A DNA stretch of 64,000 nucleotides from Gammaproteobacteria bacterium (lineage in GTDB: Bacteria; Pseudomonadota; Gammaproteobacteria; Ga0077536). The notes under the pieces are model-generated. The model searched no databases. It had not been told where the DNA came from and saw only the letters and a list, made by a program, of their open reading frames with translations. The translations under genes and the position numbers were made by a program. The DNA is taken from contig JAJFJQ010000066.1 of the NCBI GenBank assembly GCA_021773835.1, positions 290,932 to 354,931 of the forward strand. The letters are read 5' to 3'. Below are positions 17,786-26,957 of this stretch, one piece after another; positions within the stretch are counted from its first letter, which is position 1; every line of letters begins with the position of its first letter.

Positions 17786-18580
17786 TCAATCGAAGCGGAA
17801 TGCGGACACGGTGCTCCCCATCACACGGTCGTTGAAAATACGTTCGCCGTTACCGTCACCACCTGCGCCAGCGGCAACCATAAGCGGCAGTAGATGCTCT
17901 TCGCGCGGATGCGCGCTGCGTGCGGCAGGTGCAGCCTCCCAGTTTATCAATCGTTGGTTACGGGTCGCACCGTCGCTTACGCAGGTCTCACTCAACCAGG
18001 CATCAAAAAGATCCGAGTCTGAGATAGTAGCAGCGCCACTCATTAACACCGGTAGATTGTGGTAACTCATACCGCTTCCGACAATCAACACCCCGCGGTT
18101 GCGCAACGGACTCAAAGCCTGGCCAATTTTAAGATGCAGTGCTGGACCCAGATCCTGTTGGAGCGATATCTGTACCACTGGAATCGTGGCGTTGGGGAAA
18201 ATAAGCTTCAGCGGAATGAATACGCCATGATCGAAGCCACGTGCGTCGTTCAAACGTGAGGCAATATCACCGGCCGTGAGCAAGTTGCATATCTCTTGAG
18301 CCAACTCTGGCTCACCTGGCGCGTCGTATCGGATCTCGTAAGTGTGTTGTGGAAACCCATAGTAATCGTAGATCAAAGATGGTTGGGAGGCGTTGCCAAC
18401 CGTTACAACTGGTTCTTCCCAGTGTGCTGACACGACCACCACCGCCTTCGGTACATCGCCGAGCGTCCCGCCTACTCGGCGTAGCCAATCCCCCATGCTG
18501 TCCCAGGTGTCGGCCGGACCCATCGTCCAATCCATGAAAAAGCACGGACCACCGCCGTGCGCGATGTACAGTGTCGGCAT
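17786..18580 (-). CDS. DODA-type extradiol aromatic ring-opening dioxygenase
   Basis: 264 residues from the ATG giving MPTLYIAHGGGP; an upstream GTG at 18604 would add eight residues. Class III (LigB-like) extradiol dioxygenase of the 4,5-DOPA dioxygenase/YgiD group. Its metal-ligand motifs are AHGGGP, SAHWEEP, FDHGVFIPL and SGMSYHN. It would open a catechol ring with O2 using Fe(II) or Zn. No aromatic pathway genes surround it, so the physiological substrate is open. Confidence 0.88.
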   Translation of the reverse strand: MPTLYIAHGGGPCFFMDWTMGPADTWDSMGDWLRRVGGTLGDVPKAVVVVSAHWEEPVVTVGNASQPSLIYDYYGFPQHTYEIRYDAPGEPELAQEICNLLTAGDIASRLNDARGFDHGVFIPLKLIFPNATIPVVQISLQQDLGPALHLKIGQALSPLRNRGVLIVGSGMSYHNLPVLMSGAATISDSDLFDAWLSETCVSDGATRNQRLINWEAAPAARSAHPREEHLLPLMVAAGAGGDGNGERIFNDRVMGSTVSAFRFD

Positions 18581-18650
18581 CTGGTCGGATCTCGGGACGC
18601 CCACTTACTCTAACTCATCACGCTGAATAAAACGGTGGGTAGTCCCCAAG

Positions 18651-18887
18651 CTAAGCTTTATGACTACCATCACAAGTGGGAGAGTTTTTCGTCGCCTTAC
18701 AGCCGCAAAAAAATACCTTTGTCGATTCCGCGGCGTCGAACTTCACCGGTGTAAAGTCGGTTCCTGCGTGCGAACCGTCGCAAAACGGTTGCTTCGCACT
18801 TTTACCGCAAGCACACCAAAAATAAGACTTGCCGCCTTCAACATCGATCCCATATGGCACATCCGCTGCTCTTACTGCTTCGCTCAT
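18651..18887 (-). CDS. CDGSH iron-sulfur domain protein (two motifs)
   Basis: 78 residues with two CDGSH [2Fe-2S] motifs: CACGKSAKQPFCDGSH and CGCKATKNSPTCDGSH. Each gives the 3-Cys/1-His ligand set of the mitoNEET family. It is likely a small redox or cluster-transfer protein in the cytosol. The ATG at 18887 has GGGAG upstream; the longer open frame is rejected. Confidence 0.92.
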   Translation of the reverse strand: MSEAVRAADVPYGIDVEGGKSYFWCACGKSAKQPFCDGSHAGTDFTPVKFDAAESTKVFFCGCKATKNSPTCDGSHKA

Positions 18888-19080
18888 TTTGTTTGCTCCC
18901 GTTTGGATAGTTTGTTGAATTTCCGTACGTCCTCGTCCGAGGGCGAGTACAACTCTAGCCACAATCAGGACAGAAAGCCAACCGCGATCTACCGCTCCGG
19001 CCGCGACACGGAGTCACGTTCAAATGAGTATCGACTCCGTGGTTTAGCGAACTTTGCGAACTGTCATAGTCTAATGCGTG

Positions 19081-19425
19081 ATGGCTATGCGCTCTAAACA
19101 AGGATCAACGGCTACTCAATACTTTTGGGGCATCGCGGACATATTTCTCGAACGTGAAGACGTAACCGAAGGCAAACTCATGGACTTCCCGTGTTTGCAC
19201 GTCAACGGCAACTTTTTCAGTACCTGCGACCATCGTAGCGGCGATCTCATTGTGAAGCTGCCACAGGCCCGTGTCACTGAATTGATCGATAGCGGAGCCG
19301 GCGAAGCGTTTACACCGGCCGGCCGCACGTTTAAAGAATGGGTATTGATCAAACGACGGAGCAAAAACGCATGGGTCGAATTGATGAATGAATCGTTGGC
19401 GTTTGTCGCACGGAAAACTGGATGA
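19081..19425 (+). CDS. TfoX/YjbR-like small protein
   Basis: 114 residues, alpha-beta, no membrane segment. The order of strands and the motifs DFPCLHVNGNFFSTC, LIVKLP and FTPAGRTFKEWVLI match the TfoX N-terminal / MmcQ-YjbR superfamily, whose members are often annotated as DNA-binding without proof. It stands alone between two minus-strand genes. The assignment is by pattern and moderately secure; a second, broken TfoX-type gene is at 50287-50628. Confidence 0.6.
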   Translation: MAMRSKQGSTATQYFWGIADIFLEREDVTEGKLMDFPCLHVNGNFFSTCDHRSGDLIVKLPQARVTELIDSGAGEAFTPAGRTFKEWVLIKRRSKNAWVELMNESLAFVARKTG

Positions 19426-19486
19426 GTACTTCGATAGATCCGCAAATCATTAAGGGTCTTTATATAGTCGTGAGACAGCCCATCGA

Positions 19487-20290
19487 CTAAAACGCCAGCA
19501 TACGCACCGCATTAACGCCGAGGAAGGTCGCGAACACCCGCTTAACCGTCACCGGGCTATAACGATGCGCGAGCGCAACGCCAAGCGGCGCAGTCATCAT
19601 CGTCATCGATACAATTAGTGCAAAGCCCAGCACATTCACATAGCCAACCGACCACGGCGCGAGATCAGGTAGTCCCCAACCTCCAACGACAAAGCGCAGG
19701 GCCGCCGGCACGGCAGCCATCGCACCCATCAGTGCGGCGGCGGCAACTGCCTGGCGTACCGGCACGCTGAATAGCGTCATTAACGGCACCCCGAGACCGG
19801 CTACGCCAACGCCTAACATGGCGGAGACCATACCAACCGATCCGCCGCCCAGCGCTCGTGCCGCAATGCCGGCAGACCGTGTACTTTCCCACTCGCTACG
19901 ACCAAACGCCATGTGTGCGGCGAGCAACACGGTCAAAACAGCGAACGCCGTGATCAATATCGATGTATCAATCCGATTGGCAAGTTCAGCACCGAGCAGG
20001 GCACCGCAGATAATTCCGGGTGCCCATGCAAGGACATGTTTCAGATCAAGGGAACCGTGTCGATAATGACTCAGACTTGAACGCGTTCCGGTGACCACGA
20101 CCGTCGCAAGAGAGGTCGCGATGGCGCTGCGCACGGCAGTGGCCTCGTCCGCGCCAAGGTGTTGAATCAGTTCGAACAGTACCGGCACTAGCACCAAGCC
20201 ACCGCCGATCCCGAGCAAACCACCAAGCACGCCGACAGCCGCGCCGGTGACCAGCACCAGCGCGCAGAACATCAATAGCTCTGGTATCAA
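19487..20290 (-). CDS. Sulfite exporter TauE/SafE family permease
   Basis: 267 residues, about eight transmembrane helices in two homologous halves, each with a Gly-rich first helix (GVLGGLLGIGGGLVLVPVL and VSAMLGVGVAGLGVP). This is the TauE/SafE (DUF81) pattern of putative anion exporters for sulfite, sulfonates or sulfoacetate. It overlaps the VOC gene start-to-stop by four bases, so the two form an operon. Confidence 0.88.
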   Translation of the reverse strand: MIPELLMFCALVLVTGAAVGVLGGLLGIGGGLVLVPVLFELIQHLGADEATAVRSAIATSLATVVVTGTRSSLSHYRHGSLDLKHVLAWAPGIICGALLGAELANRIDTSILITAFAVLTVLLAAHMAFGRSEWESTRSAGIAARALGGGSVGMVSAMLGVGVAGLGVPLMTLFSVPVRQAVAAAALMGAMAAVPAALRFVVGGWGLPDLAPWSVGYVNVLGFALIVSMTMMTAPLGVALAHRYSPVTVKRVFATFLGVNAVRMLAF

Positions 20291-20655
20291 CTGGGATCCT
20301 GCAGCGGCGTTGCGAAACTCAGTTCATGCCCATCGGGATCGGTAATGTGAAAATACCGTTCACCCCATTGCGCATCGCGTGGCGTTGCTTGTGGCTGCAT
20401 TCCGGCATCGACGGAGCGCGCGTAGATCCGATCCACGTCGTCGACATAGAATATGGCACGCCCCCACCAAGCCCACTGCCGGTCATGCGGTTGGGCGGTA
20501 ACGTTCAAAAACTGATCACCAACATAAAATGACGTAAATTCCGCGTCCCGCCCCCCGTATTTGATCCCAAACCCGAGTGCCTCATAGAAATCCACGGCCC
20601 GGCGCATATCATGGGTTGCGAGCGTTAGGGCGCTGATACTCAAAATATTCGACAT
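20287..20655 (-). CDS. VOC family protein (glyoxalase/dioxygenase fold)
   Basis: 122 residues with two beta-alpha-beta-beta-beta units: SALTLATHDMRRAVDFYEALGF opens the first, and ITDPDGHELSFATP is the typical last strand with a metal-ligand Glu. The substrate is unknown; it could be a lyase, an isomerase or an antibiotic-binding protein. First gene of a two-gene operon with the TauE permease downstream. Confidence 0.88.
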   Translation of the reverse strand: MSNILSISALTLATHDMRRAVDFYEALGFGIKYGGRDAEFTSFYVGDQFLNVTAQPHDRQWAWWGRAIFYVDDVDRIYARSVDAGMQPQATPRDAQWGERYFHITDPDGHELSFATPLQDPS

Positions 20656-20803
20656 CGGCTCTAGGCCTCTTCGGCAATTTGCAGACTATAATGCGCCCTC
20701 GAGAATAGCGTATTTCCGTGATTCAGGTTCAGCGCCACGCGACCGGTGTCAAACCCACCCGGATCCTAATCAACCACATTATTACTAATTTATTGGACGA
20801 ACT

Positions 20804-22003
20804 ATGCCAGATTCGAAAGCGCCACTAGCGGGCATCAAGGTCATCGATTGCTCACGTGTGTTGGCCGGCCCTTACTGTTGCGAACTGCTCTCCTTGCTCG
20901 GTGCAGAAGTTATCAAAGTCGAGAATCATGTTGGCGATGAAGGCCGCATGTGGCCACCCCATAAAGGTGATATGGGCAGCTCCTTTCTCGGTCTCAATGC
21001 GAACAAACGAAGTATTGCGGTCGACCTGAAAACGCCCGAGGGGGTCGAAATCGTAAAAGGCCTCGCGGCCGAAGCCGACGCCATAGTCGAAAATTTCAAG
21101 ACTGGCGACATGGAACGCTTTGGTCTCGGCTACGATGATCTTAAGGACTTAAACGAACGCCTAGTCTACACCTCGGTCGCCGCCTTCGGCCGAGTAGGCC
21201 CGAAGGCTAAAGCCCTCGGCTACGAAGCACTCTTACAGGCCTACAGCGGCGTTATGGGGATCACCGGTGAGCCGGGCGGCATGCCGGTGCGCTGCGGCGT
21301 GTCGTTTTTGGATATGGGTACAGGCGTGATGGCCGCGTTAGCAACCGTGACCGCGCTGTTCCGTCGCGAGTTCACCGGCACCGGTGGTCGTTGCGTGACC
21401 TCATTGCTCGGTACGTCGCTCGGCTTAATGAGTAATACCGTGTCAAACTTTCTACAACACGGCTACATGCCGGAACGTCTTGGCACGGCGCATCCCCAAG
21501 TTGTCCCCTATCAAGTCTACCCAACCAAAGACAGTTTCATTTTCATTGCCAGCGCAAATCAAAACCTGTTTGAGCGCTTGTGCCGCGCGATTGGGCGCGA
21601 AGAAATGATCGACGACCCGAGATTCGCAAGTAACGCGACCAGGGTCACCCATAGAGAGGAATGCTTGAAACTCATCTTCGACAGCTTGGCGGAAATTGAG
21701 ACGGCACCATTAATGGAAGCCTTGGATGCCCATGGCGTCCCCTACTCTCCGGTGAACACGCTCGAATCTTTGTGGGCCGATGGTCAAGTGGAGGCCATGG
21801 GGGTGCTCGAAAACGGCATCGATCCGGCCTACGGTGATTTCCAGATCATGGGACTTCCATTCAGCATAACCGATCACGATCGCGGCCTCGCTAGAACCGC
21901 ACCGCGGATCGGCGAACACTCGCGCGAAGTTCTGAGCGAACTCGGCTACGATGCAGCGGGTATCGAACGGCTGATTGAAAATAAGGTGGTGCTGGCCGGC
22001 TAG
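20804..22003 (+). CDS. CaiB/BaiF family CoA-transferase (class III)
   Basis: 399 residues, full length for family III CoA-transferases. N-terminal LAGIKVIDCSRVLAGPYC, GDEGR and NANKRSIAVDLK are the CoA-binding signatures, and the catalytic Asp is in SFLDMGTGVMA near residue 170. It moves CoA between an acyl-CoA donor and a carboxylic acid. No neighbouring acid is obvious. A single transcription unit, preceded by about 150 bases of intergenic sequence. Confidence 0.92.
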   Translation: MPDSKAPLAGIKVIDCSRVLAGPYCCELLSLLGAEVIKVENHVGDEGRMWPPHKGDMGSSFLGLNANKRSIAVDLKTPEGVEIVKGLAAEADAIVENFKTGDMERFGLGYDDLKDLNERLVYTSVAAFGRVGPKAKALGYEALLQAYSGVMGITGEPGGMPVRCGVSFLDMGTGVMAALATVTALFRREFTGTGGRCVTSLLGTSLGLMSNTVSNFLQHGYMPERLGTAHPQVVPYQVYPTKDSFIFIASANQNLFERLCRAIGREEMIDDPRFASNATRVTHREECLKLIFDSLAEIETAPLMEALDAHGVPYSPVNTLESLWADGQVEAMGVLENGIDPAYGDFQIMGLPFSITDHDRGLARTAPRIGEHSREVLSELGYDAAGIERLIENKVVLAG

Positions 22004-22136
22004 TTCGCTTCCGCTGATGGAAACTACCGTAGCGATAGGCGCGGATCCGCGAAGCTGATAAGCCACCGCGGCCCGCATGCAGGGTCTCCGAGACGATTTC
22101 GTGCTATTTCCGACACGATATCGCGCGATCTCCGAC

Positions 22137-22165
22137 GTCATCCCGGCGCAGGCCGGGATCCAGGC
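22137..22165. repeat. REP-like imperfect palindrome
   Basis: GTCATCCCGGCGCAGGCCGG followed by GATCCAG: a CCCGGC-GCAG-GCCGGG hairpin in the 275-base gap after the CoA-transferase gene. This consensus is common as a dispersed extragenic repeat in proteobacteria. A related, split pair of arms occurs at 33953-34081. It may act as a transcript-end hairpin. Confidence 0.55.
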
Positions 22166-22278
22166 AATGGGTAATCAGCCCCTTGTTGGAATTCCACTAG
22201 CGATTACAGAGTATGAAACGGTCGGGTAAGATAGGTGTAGACACCGAAACGGCTGCCCGCCAGCCCAGGAGGCAGACA

Positions 22279-23007
22279 ATGACCAATCCCAAAATTGTGT
22301 CAAAAGAACAATGGTTAATCGCGCGCAAAGCACATCTCGCCAAAGAAAAAGAATTTACTCGTGCCCGAGACGCCTTATCAGCGGCGCGCCGCGAACTCCC
22401 ATGGACACCGGTCGAAAAAGAATACCGTTTTGTCGGACCGAATGGCGAAGAGACCCTCTTTGATCTATTTGATGGCCGCTCACAACTGCTGGTCTATCAT
22501 TTTATGTTTGGTAGCGACTGGGAACAGGGCTGCAAAAGCTGTTCGTTCCTTGCCGACAGCTACTGCGGCGCCGTTATCCACCTCGCGCACCGCGACGTCA
22601 CTATGGTGACGGTTTCGATTGCACCATTGCAAAAACTAGAGGCCTTCAAACAACGTATGGGTTGGGATTTTAAATGGGTATCGTCCGAACCGTCGGATTT
22701 CAACCGCGATTACCAAGTATCATTCACCGAGCAGGAGCGGCGCGACAACACTGGCTCTTACAACTATCGTGAATCGAGCTTTCCGATGGAAGAAGCACCC
22801 GGCATTAGCGCCTTCATTCAGCAAGATGGGCAGATATATCACACGTACTCATCATACGGCCGCGGCCTCGATATGTTGATCACCGCCTACCACCTTCTCG
22901 ACCTCATGCCGAAGGGCCGCGATGAAGCGGAGCTGGATTGGGGAATGCAATGGCTGCGCCATCATGATCGCTACGACGATGTTGATGCGACCGACGCGAT
23001 CCACTAG
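22279..23007 (+). CDS. DUF899 (thioredoxin-like) family protein
   Basis: 242 residues from the ATG at 22279, which has an AGGAGG ribosome site; the open frame upstream to 22213 lacks one. DUF899 proteins have a thioredoxin-like fold. Visible signatures are FDGRSQLLVYHFMFG, the CKSCSFLAD cysteine pair and APLQKLEAFKQRMGWDFKW. No enzymatic role is proven for the family. Cytosolic, monocistronic. Confidence 0.88.
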   Translation: MTNPKIVSKEQWLIARKAHLAKEKEFTRARDALSAARRELPWTPVEKEYRFVGPNGEETLFDLFDGRSQLLVYHFMFGSDWEQGCKSCSFLADSYCGAVIHLAHRDVTMVTVSIAPLQKLEAFKQRMGWDFKWVSSEPSDFNRDYQVSFTEQERRDNTGSYNYRESSFPMEEAPGISAFIQQDGQIYHTYSSYGRGLDMLITAYHLLDLMPKGRDEAELDWGMQWLRHHDRYDDVDATDAIH

Positions 23008-23075
23008 CAACGGCCAATTAATCACTCCTGCGACGCCGGACGGGATCCGGTCAATTTCTTAAAGGCGATAACTCA

Positions 23076-24014
23076 ATGGCATATTCTGCAAACTTCGAAC
23101 AATTCAAATTTCCGGAGCGAAACGGCAACACCTTCGCCGGCAAACGCGTTCTGATCACCGGCTCAGGTAAGGACGGTGGTATCGGTCAGGCTTTGGCTTT
23201 GGCCGCGGCAGCGAATGGCGCCGAAGTTGTTGGTGTACATTTTCACAGTAGCTATCGCGATGGCTTCGATCTCGTTGCCGCGATCCGTGATCAAGGCGTT
23301 AAGGCTTTTGCCATGCAGGCCGACGTCACCAACACACGCGACTTGTGGGCGTCGCGAAGTTATGTGATCGAGCAGATGGACGGCAAAGGGCCAGACCTCG
23401 TCGTGTGTAACTCGGGTCTCACCGAGCAAGGCTATCGCTTTGGTCGCGCACTACCGGAAATTGAAGACGAAAGCCGCGGTGAGCGACGCGCACGGGTGCG
23501 GCGTGACTTCATCGATAACCTCGGCGAATCGAGTCTTGTGTTGAATACAAAAATAGACGGATTCGTCGCCATGACCCACCTTTGGGCCGGCGAGGCGGTC
23601 TATCACAAGCAGCCATTGCAGTTCATTTACATCTCATCCATGCAGGCAATCGAACCCGGGGTGTCGGTACCCGGATATGTCGTGGCAAATTGGGCTGTCC
23701 TTAAGCTGCCCGAAGTACTGAAGGTTAACCTCGGACGATCGGCGGAGATGGTCAACGCATCATGTCTCATGCTGCCCTTTGTCCGTACCGGCATGACTGA
23801 AGCGTACGCCGACAATCCAAAGGTCTTCGGACGCTGGCAACCCCGCATGCTAGAGCCTTACGAGGCGGCACATGGCGTTACCCAACTGCTCGGACGCAAA
23901 CCAGAAGACCTAGACCTAGGCAACTATAAGCTCGCGGTCGGCGGTACCGCTGAGGACGTCGCATTAAAGTGGACGCAGATTAAGATCGACGTCAACGAAC
24001 AAGACCTGGAATAA
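23076..24014 (+). CDS. Divergent SDR family protein lacking the catalytic Lys
   Basis: 312 residues with a Rossmann start (VLITGSGKDGGIGQA) and SDR-like strand order. The expected YxxxK reads YVVAN, so the active-site Lys is Asn. The Ser pair before it (YISSMQ) is kept. It may be catalytically different or inactive, similar to the non-catalytic SDR domains of fatty-acid synthase-type proteins. It is followed 29 bases later by the carboxymuconolactone-decarboxylase-like gene, probably in the same operon. Confidence 0.75.
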   Translation: MAYSANFEQFKFPERNGNTFAGKRVLITGSGKDGGIGQALALAAAANGAEVVGVHFHSSYRDGFDLVAAIRDQGVKAFAMQADVTNTRDLWASRSYVIEQMDGKGPDLVVCNSGLTEQGYRFGRALPEIEDESRGERRARVRRDFIDNLGESSLVLNTKIDGFVAMTHLWAGEAVYHKQPLQFIYISSMQAIEPGVSVPGYVVANWAVLKLPEVLKVNLGRSAEMVNASCLMLPFVRTGMTEAYADNPKVFGRWQPRMLEPYEAAHGVTQLLGRKPEDLDLGNYKLAVGGTAEDVALKWTQIKIDVNEQDLE

Positions 24015-24043
24015 ATTCAAATATTGTAGACAGGAGACCTCTA

Positions 24044-24607
24044 GTGCGATTGAAAAAGGCCCGCTTGGAACCCCAAGAAGCAGACGCGTGGGATGAACAA
24101 GTTCAAGAAATTATGCGCCCGTTCGTCGAACAGGGGTCTGATTACAATATTTTCAAGACGCTAACCCACCACCCAGATCTCATGCGCCGCTGGATGGTAT
24201 TCGCCAATCACATCCTGTTTAAATCAACCTTACCGCTACGTGAACGGGAACTCGTGATCTTACGTATCGGATATCTATGTAACGCCGGCTATGAATGGGG
24301 TCAGCACGCCTTAATTGCACGACGCGCAGGAATGAGTGACGAAGAAATCTTAAGCACAAAATCCGGCCCCGACACGCCAGGGATCACGGAGCGGGATCGA
24401 CTGTTGATGCAAGCGACCGATGAACTGCACGCCGACTGTCATATTGGCGACGAAACATGGGCTGCATTATCGGCGCATCTCGATAAAAAGCAGTTAATGG
24501 ATCTCGTATTTACCGTTGGCCAGTACAACCTTGTTTCGATGGCACTGAATACCCTCGGAGTTCAACCCGATCCCGGATTGCCAGACTGGGATCTCAAATC
24601 TTCTTAG
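24044..24607 (+). CDS. Carboxymuconolactone decarboxylase (AhpD-like) family protein
   Basis: 187 residues, all-helical CMD fold. The core LREREL-(V)ILRIGYLCNAGYEWGQH is the family signature with the Glu and His pair. Only one Cys is present where AhpD peroxidase-type members have CxxC, so thiol peroxidase activity is unlikely. GTG start with GGAGA upstream. Tail-to-tail overlap of 14 bases with the histidine phosphatase gene. Confidence 0.88.
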   Translation: MRLKKARLEPQEADAWDEQVQEIMRPFVEQGSDYNIFKTLTHHPDLMRRWMVFANHILFKSTLPLRERELVILRIGYLCNAGYEWGQHALIARRAGMSDEEILSTKSGPDTPGITERDRLLMQATDELHADCHIGDETWAALSAHLDKKQLMDLVFTVGQYNLVSMALNTLGVQPDPGLPDWDLKSS

Positions 24608-25151
24608 GCGGATCGATGGATTTCCCCATCGCCACCAGCTTGCATCCGTCGGCGGTTACCCGTAGATGAGTCACTGAGGCGTAATCGGGTTCAAAACAAA
24701 CCAAGCGCTGGTCTTCGGTCGCTCGGGTTACCAACGCATTGATCAGCATGAAATGCGTGAAGATGACCGAGCTTTGCTCGACTCCGAGTAACGCTTCCCA
24801 AGCGGCGCTACGCCACGCCGCGATGCTCGAGTTGACGTCTCGCCAACGGGTGCTCATGACATCGACCAACCAAGCCTTGCGTTTTGCGATATCGGGCTCT
24901 AGCGGCACCTCACAATAGCGCTCATCAATTTGGGTTGCGACACGCCACCGATGACCAAGCGGGCCTGCGGTCTGTTGCGCGCGCAGCAATGGACTCGAAA
25001 TGATTTGCAGAGAATTTAATTCGGCGAGATCGGCGGCAACCGCTTCGGCTTGCTGCAACCCAAGCGGGCTTAGACCCGCGTCCGCGCCTTGCGACCACGG
25101 CACACTGGCTTCACCGTGACGAACCAAATAGATATCAATGTTGTTAGTCAT
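24594..25151 (-). CDS. Histidine phosphatase family protein (SixA/PGM-like)
   Basis: 185 residues starting at MTNNIDIYLVRHGEAS. The RHG motif holds the catalytic His, and the second active-site His is in IFTHFMLINAL. It may dephosphorylate phosphohistidine proteins or small phosphoesters. The open frame extends to 25352 but would overlap the upstream GST-like gene by over 150 bases, so the internal ATG is used. Last gene of a four-gene minus-strand operon. Confidence 0.85.
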   Translation of the reverse strand: MTNNIDIYLVRHGEASVPWSQGADAGLSPLGLQQAEAVAADLAELNSLQIISSPLLRAQQTAGPLGHRWRVATQIDERYCEVPLEPDIAKRKAWLVDVMSTRWRDVNSSIAAWRSAAWEALLGVEQSSVIFTHFMLINALVTRATEDQRLVCFEPDYASVTHLRVTADGCKLVAMGKSIDPPKKI

Positions 25152-25188
25152 TGCCGTTAAGACAAATTTAAAATGCCACAGCGGCCAT

Positions 25189-26115
25189 TTAATGTCGGGC
25201 CCGTGAAAGTTTATAACCAGAACGCGGAAAATGTACCCGCACATTAGACACCCGTTCATTGCTAACCGTGATTGCAATTCGGTTGTCGTCAACAGCAGCA
25301 AGCAGACCATGCGCCGGCGACACTTCATCCATGGGTGTGACCGTGACCGCATCGCCGATACTCAGGCCTTCCGGTATCACGTAGCCGGCTGTCCGAATAT
25401 CAACCGGATCCATAGCGTTCGCCCGCTCTATCGCGGCGCTTGCGTCAAGTTCGGCTCTAGCGCCATGGCCGATGGCACGCACTCGAGCCATCCACTGGCG
25501 GGTTAATGGCATTTCATCTAAAAATGTCTGCCCTGTATCGAAGGCTTCAAAGAACCATGGCACGTGGAATAGCGCCAGATCAGCAAGGCTCGGCACCTCA
25601 CCTAAAACATAAGCGGCACCGTCAATAAACAAATCTTCGATTGCGGCGAGCTCAGAGCGCATCTGCCCAAGGTACTTTGTCGCCGACGCTTTAACCCGAT
25701 CGACATCCGGAATCGGCTTACCATGCAAAACAGCGCGGTCAGAATGAAACGCGTCGGGGAGTCGCGCCGCGTTGATCCCGGAAACATACAGCGCGACAGG
25801 CCACAGTAAGCGTGACTCCGCCCAATCCGCGATTGCGCGGGCAAGCACCCGGTTGTGCTTCGGTCCTGGAAAAAATGTGGGGTCCGGATAGCGTTCTTCT
25901 AGGACTTCTGCTATCAAACGCGTATCGCAATACACATCGGCCCCGATCTGGAGTGACGGCGTTCGTCGGTAGCCACCGGTCAGCGGCGTGTAGTCCGGTT
26001 TCGGCAGGTGCGACGGGATCTCGACGGAATCCCACGCGAGATCCTTATAGCCGAACATCAGACGCACCTTCTCGGAAAAATTGGAGAAGTCGTAATGGTG
26101 CAAGATTAAATTCAT
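25189..26115 (-). CDS. Glutathione S-transferase family protein with C-terminal extension
   Basis: 308 residues, about 90 longer than a plain GST. Residues 1-80 are a thioredoxin-like GST N domain (SNFSEKVRLMF, then RRTPSLQIGADVYCDTRLIAEVLE), residues 90-215 a GST C domain. The last 80 residues form a separate beta-rich module, starting near GDAVTVTPMDEVS, that I do not recognise. Its start overlaps the SDR stop by four bases. Same operon as MaoC and SDR. Confidence 0.85.
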   Translation of the reverse strand: MNLILHHYDFSNFSEKVRLMFGYKDLAWDSVEIPSHLPKPDYTPLTGGYRRTPSLQIGADVYCDTRLIAEVLEERYPDPTFFPGPKHNRVLARAIADWAESRLLWPVALYVSGINAARLPDAFHSDRAVLHGKPIPDVDRVKASATKYLGQMRSELAAIEDLFIDGAAYVLGEVPSLADLALFHVPWFFEAFDTGQTFLDEMPLTRQWMARVRAIGHGARAELDASAAIERANAMDPVDIRTAGYVIPEGLSIGDAVTVTPMDEVSPAHGLLAAVDDNRIAITVSNERVSNVRVHFPRSGYKLSRARH

Positions 26116-26957
26116 TTCTTAGGATTCGGTATCCGGCTGGAGGCGGGGTGCGCTCCATCGACGATCGCATCAAATCGATCACCCACGACATCCATCCATT
26201 CAGGATGCGTATGGATGTAGAACCGTTTGTTTCTCACCGCATCAACCACTAGGCGGCCAACCTCGTCCGCTTCCATTCCGGTGTCAATTCCCGCCTGAAA
26301 GCGTTGTCTCGTGTGCTTAAGTTTCTCGGTCAATATGGGCGCATCGTCACGGTTGCGATCCGAGTCTACGATATTTGTACGCACCCAACCGGGACACAAC
26401 ACTGACGCCGACAGCGTCGCGTCACGCGCTGCGAGATCGTTGTACAGACTCTCCGACAGCGCGACGACAGCATGTTTGCTGGCGATATAAATCGGGTTCG
26501 CAGTACCGCTAATCAAGCCACCGAACGACGCCGTATTGACCACATGACCAGCATCGCCGCTGGCAAGCATCCGTGGTACGAACGCTCGAATACCATGGAC
26601 AACGCCCATTAGATTGATACCTAATACCCAATTCCAATCGTCGAGCGAATACTCCCAAGTTGCTAGGTTGTTTTCGATCACCCCGGCGTTGTTACACAAG
26701 ACCGTCACTCGCCCAAATTGTTCGTAGGCGCGCTGTGCCAGACGCTCGACCGCATCCGCATCGGACACATCCACACATTCGGCAAGGACTTCCCCACCGA
26801 TTGAACGCAGCGCTTCGGTCGCCTGCGCTAACGCCTCGGGTTCGATATCCGACACTACGAGTCGCATACCTTCATGTGCAAACGCCCTCGCTATGCCGAG
26901 GCCAATGCCACTCGCCGCGCCGGTAACAACGGCTACGCCATTTCTAAACTCGATCAT
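26112..26957 (-). CDS. SDR family NAD(P)-dependent oxidoreductase
   Basis: 281 residues. TGAASGIGLGIA (residues 12-23) binds the dinucleotide, NNAG follows, and the catalytic triad is Ser in NTASFGG, then YIASK. The extended C-terminus (about 35 residues beyond the core, with FYIHTHPEWMD) is typical of SDRs found with hydroxyacyl or steroid catabolism. Four-base overlaps on both sides tie it to the MaoC gene upstream and the GST-like gene downstream. Confidence 0.9.
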   Translation of the reverse strand: MIEFRNGVAVVTGAASGIGLGIARAFAHEGMRLVVSDIEPEALAQATEALRSIGGEVLAECVDVSDADAVERLAQRAYEQFGRVTVLCNNAGVIENNLATWEYSLDDWNWVLGINLMGVVHGIRAFVPRMLASGDAGHVVNTASFGGLISGTANPIYIASKHAVVALSESLYNDLAARDATLSASVLCPGWVRTNIVDSDRNRDDAPILTEKLKHTRQRFQAGIDTGMEADEVGRLVVDAVRNKRFYIHTHPEWMDVVGDRFDAIVDGAHPASSRIPNPKK

